Shown here in pieces: positions 64,000 to 64,000 of a stretch of 64,000 nucleotides of DNA. The notes below the pieces were generated by a model. It ran no database searches, was not told where the DNA came from, and saw nothing but the letters and a program-made list of their open reading frames with translations. The position numbers were made by a program, and so were the translations under genes. The stretch comes from DSUN01 sp035527715 (GTDB taxonomy: Bacteria > Planctomycetota > PUPC01 > DSUN01). The first letter of the stretch is position 1. Each line of letters opens with the position of its first letter. The stretch spans positions 1 to 64,000 of the forward strand of contig DATKZY010000199.1 in the NCBI GenBank assembly GCA_035527715.1, in the 5' to 3' direction.

Positions 64000-64000
64000 C

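Overview
The window is high-GC bacterial chromosome with long single-strand gene runs, ATGA-type overlaps and clear sigma70-type promoters (TTGAC[A/T], 16-18 nt, TATAAT-like). The gene mix points to a Planctomycetota/PVC-like or similar uncultured saprophyte. It includes BatA/VWA and DUF58 proteins, a Ser/Thr kinase with a beta-sandwich tail, DUF6807 (PmoA-type) and other sugar-processing enzymes, a secreted C25-type peptidase and RNase Y. There is no rRNA, so this placement is inference. A 2-oxoacid:ferredoxin oxidoreductase and ferredoxin suggest an anaerobic or fermentative, carbohydrate-degrading lifestyle.

Layout. Positions 565-17718 (minus) hold a 16-gene run. It starts with RNase Y, a YmdB-type phosphodiesterase, XseA, XseB, a polyprenyl synthase, DXS and NAD kinase. 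It continues with a ferredoxin, a metallophosphoesterase, the three subunits of a 2-oxoacid:ferredoxin oxidoreductase, a GT4 glycosyltransferase, a polytopic membrane protein, a DUF58 protein and a BatA/VWA protein. A strong promoter lies about 590 nt upstream of rny, so there is a long leader. Positions 18561-27590 carry a Cys-rich mini-protein, an SH3 protein, a secreted DUF5696-like glycosidase and a 1680-residue membrane-anchored protein with repeated parvulin-like units. Positions 27806-38625 hold glnS, a DUF2148 protein, a C25-like peptidase, mtaB, tRNA-Gln(TTG), a LeuA-like acyltransferase, a PilT ATPase and a GT39-like membrane protein.

Positions 38912-49722 carry a GH35-like protein with altered active-site residues, a toxin-antitoxin pair, a zinc-metallopeptidase-like protein, a kinase whose DFG reads NLG, a lipoprotein, an orphan protein and argG. 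Positions 49866-63529 form a carbohydrate region: DUF6807 protein, TIM-barrel isomerase, a paralogue of the 3.8-5.4 kb membrane protein, a family-2-like glycosyltransferase, lipoprotein GH5, GH4, a secreted (alpha/alpha)6-like protein and a twin-arginine sugar isomerase-like protein. A frameshifted HicB-like gene, a methyltransferase and a truncated CDS follow.

The most unusual signal is non-coding. At least eight intergenic spacers carry short words repeated in tandem and mirrored as inverted arms. The word differs from spacer to spacer, and in three cases the array begins at the TGA stop codon of the preceding gene. Two further elements (42.6 and 53.8 kb) share inverted ends built on GTGATCATCT and an internal TACGACACTT. 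One tetranucleotide-like array lies inside mtaB and adds a low-complexity loop to the protein.
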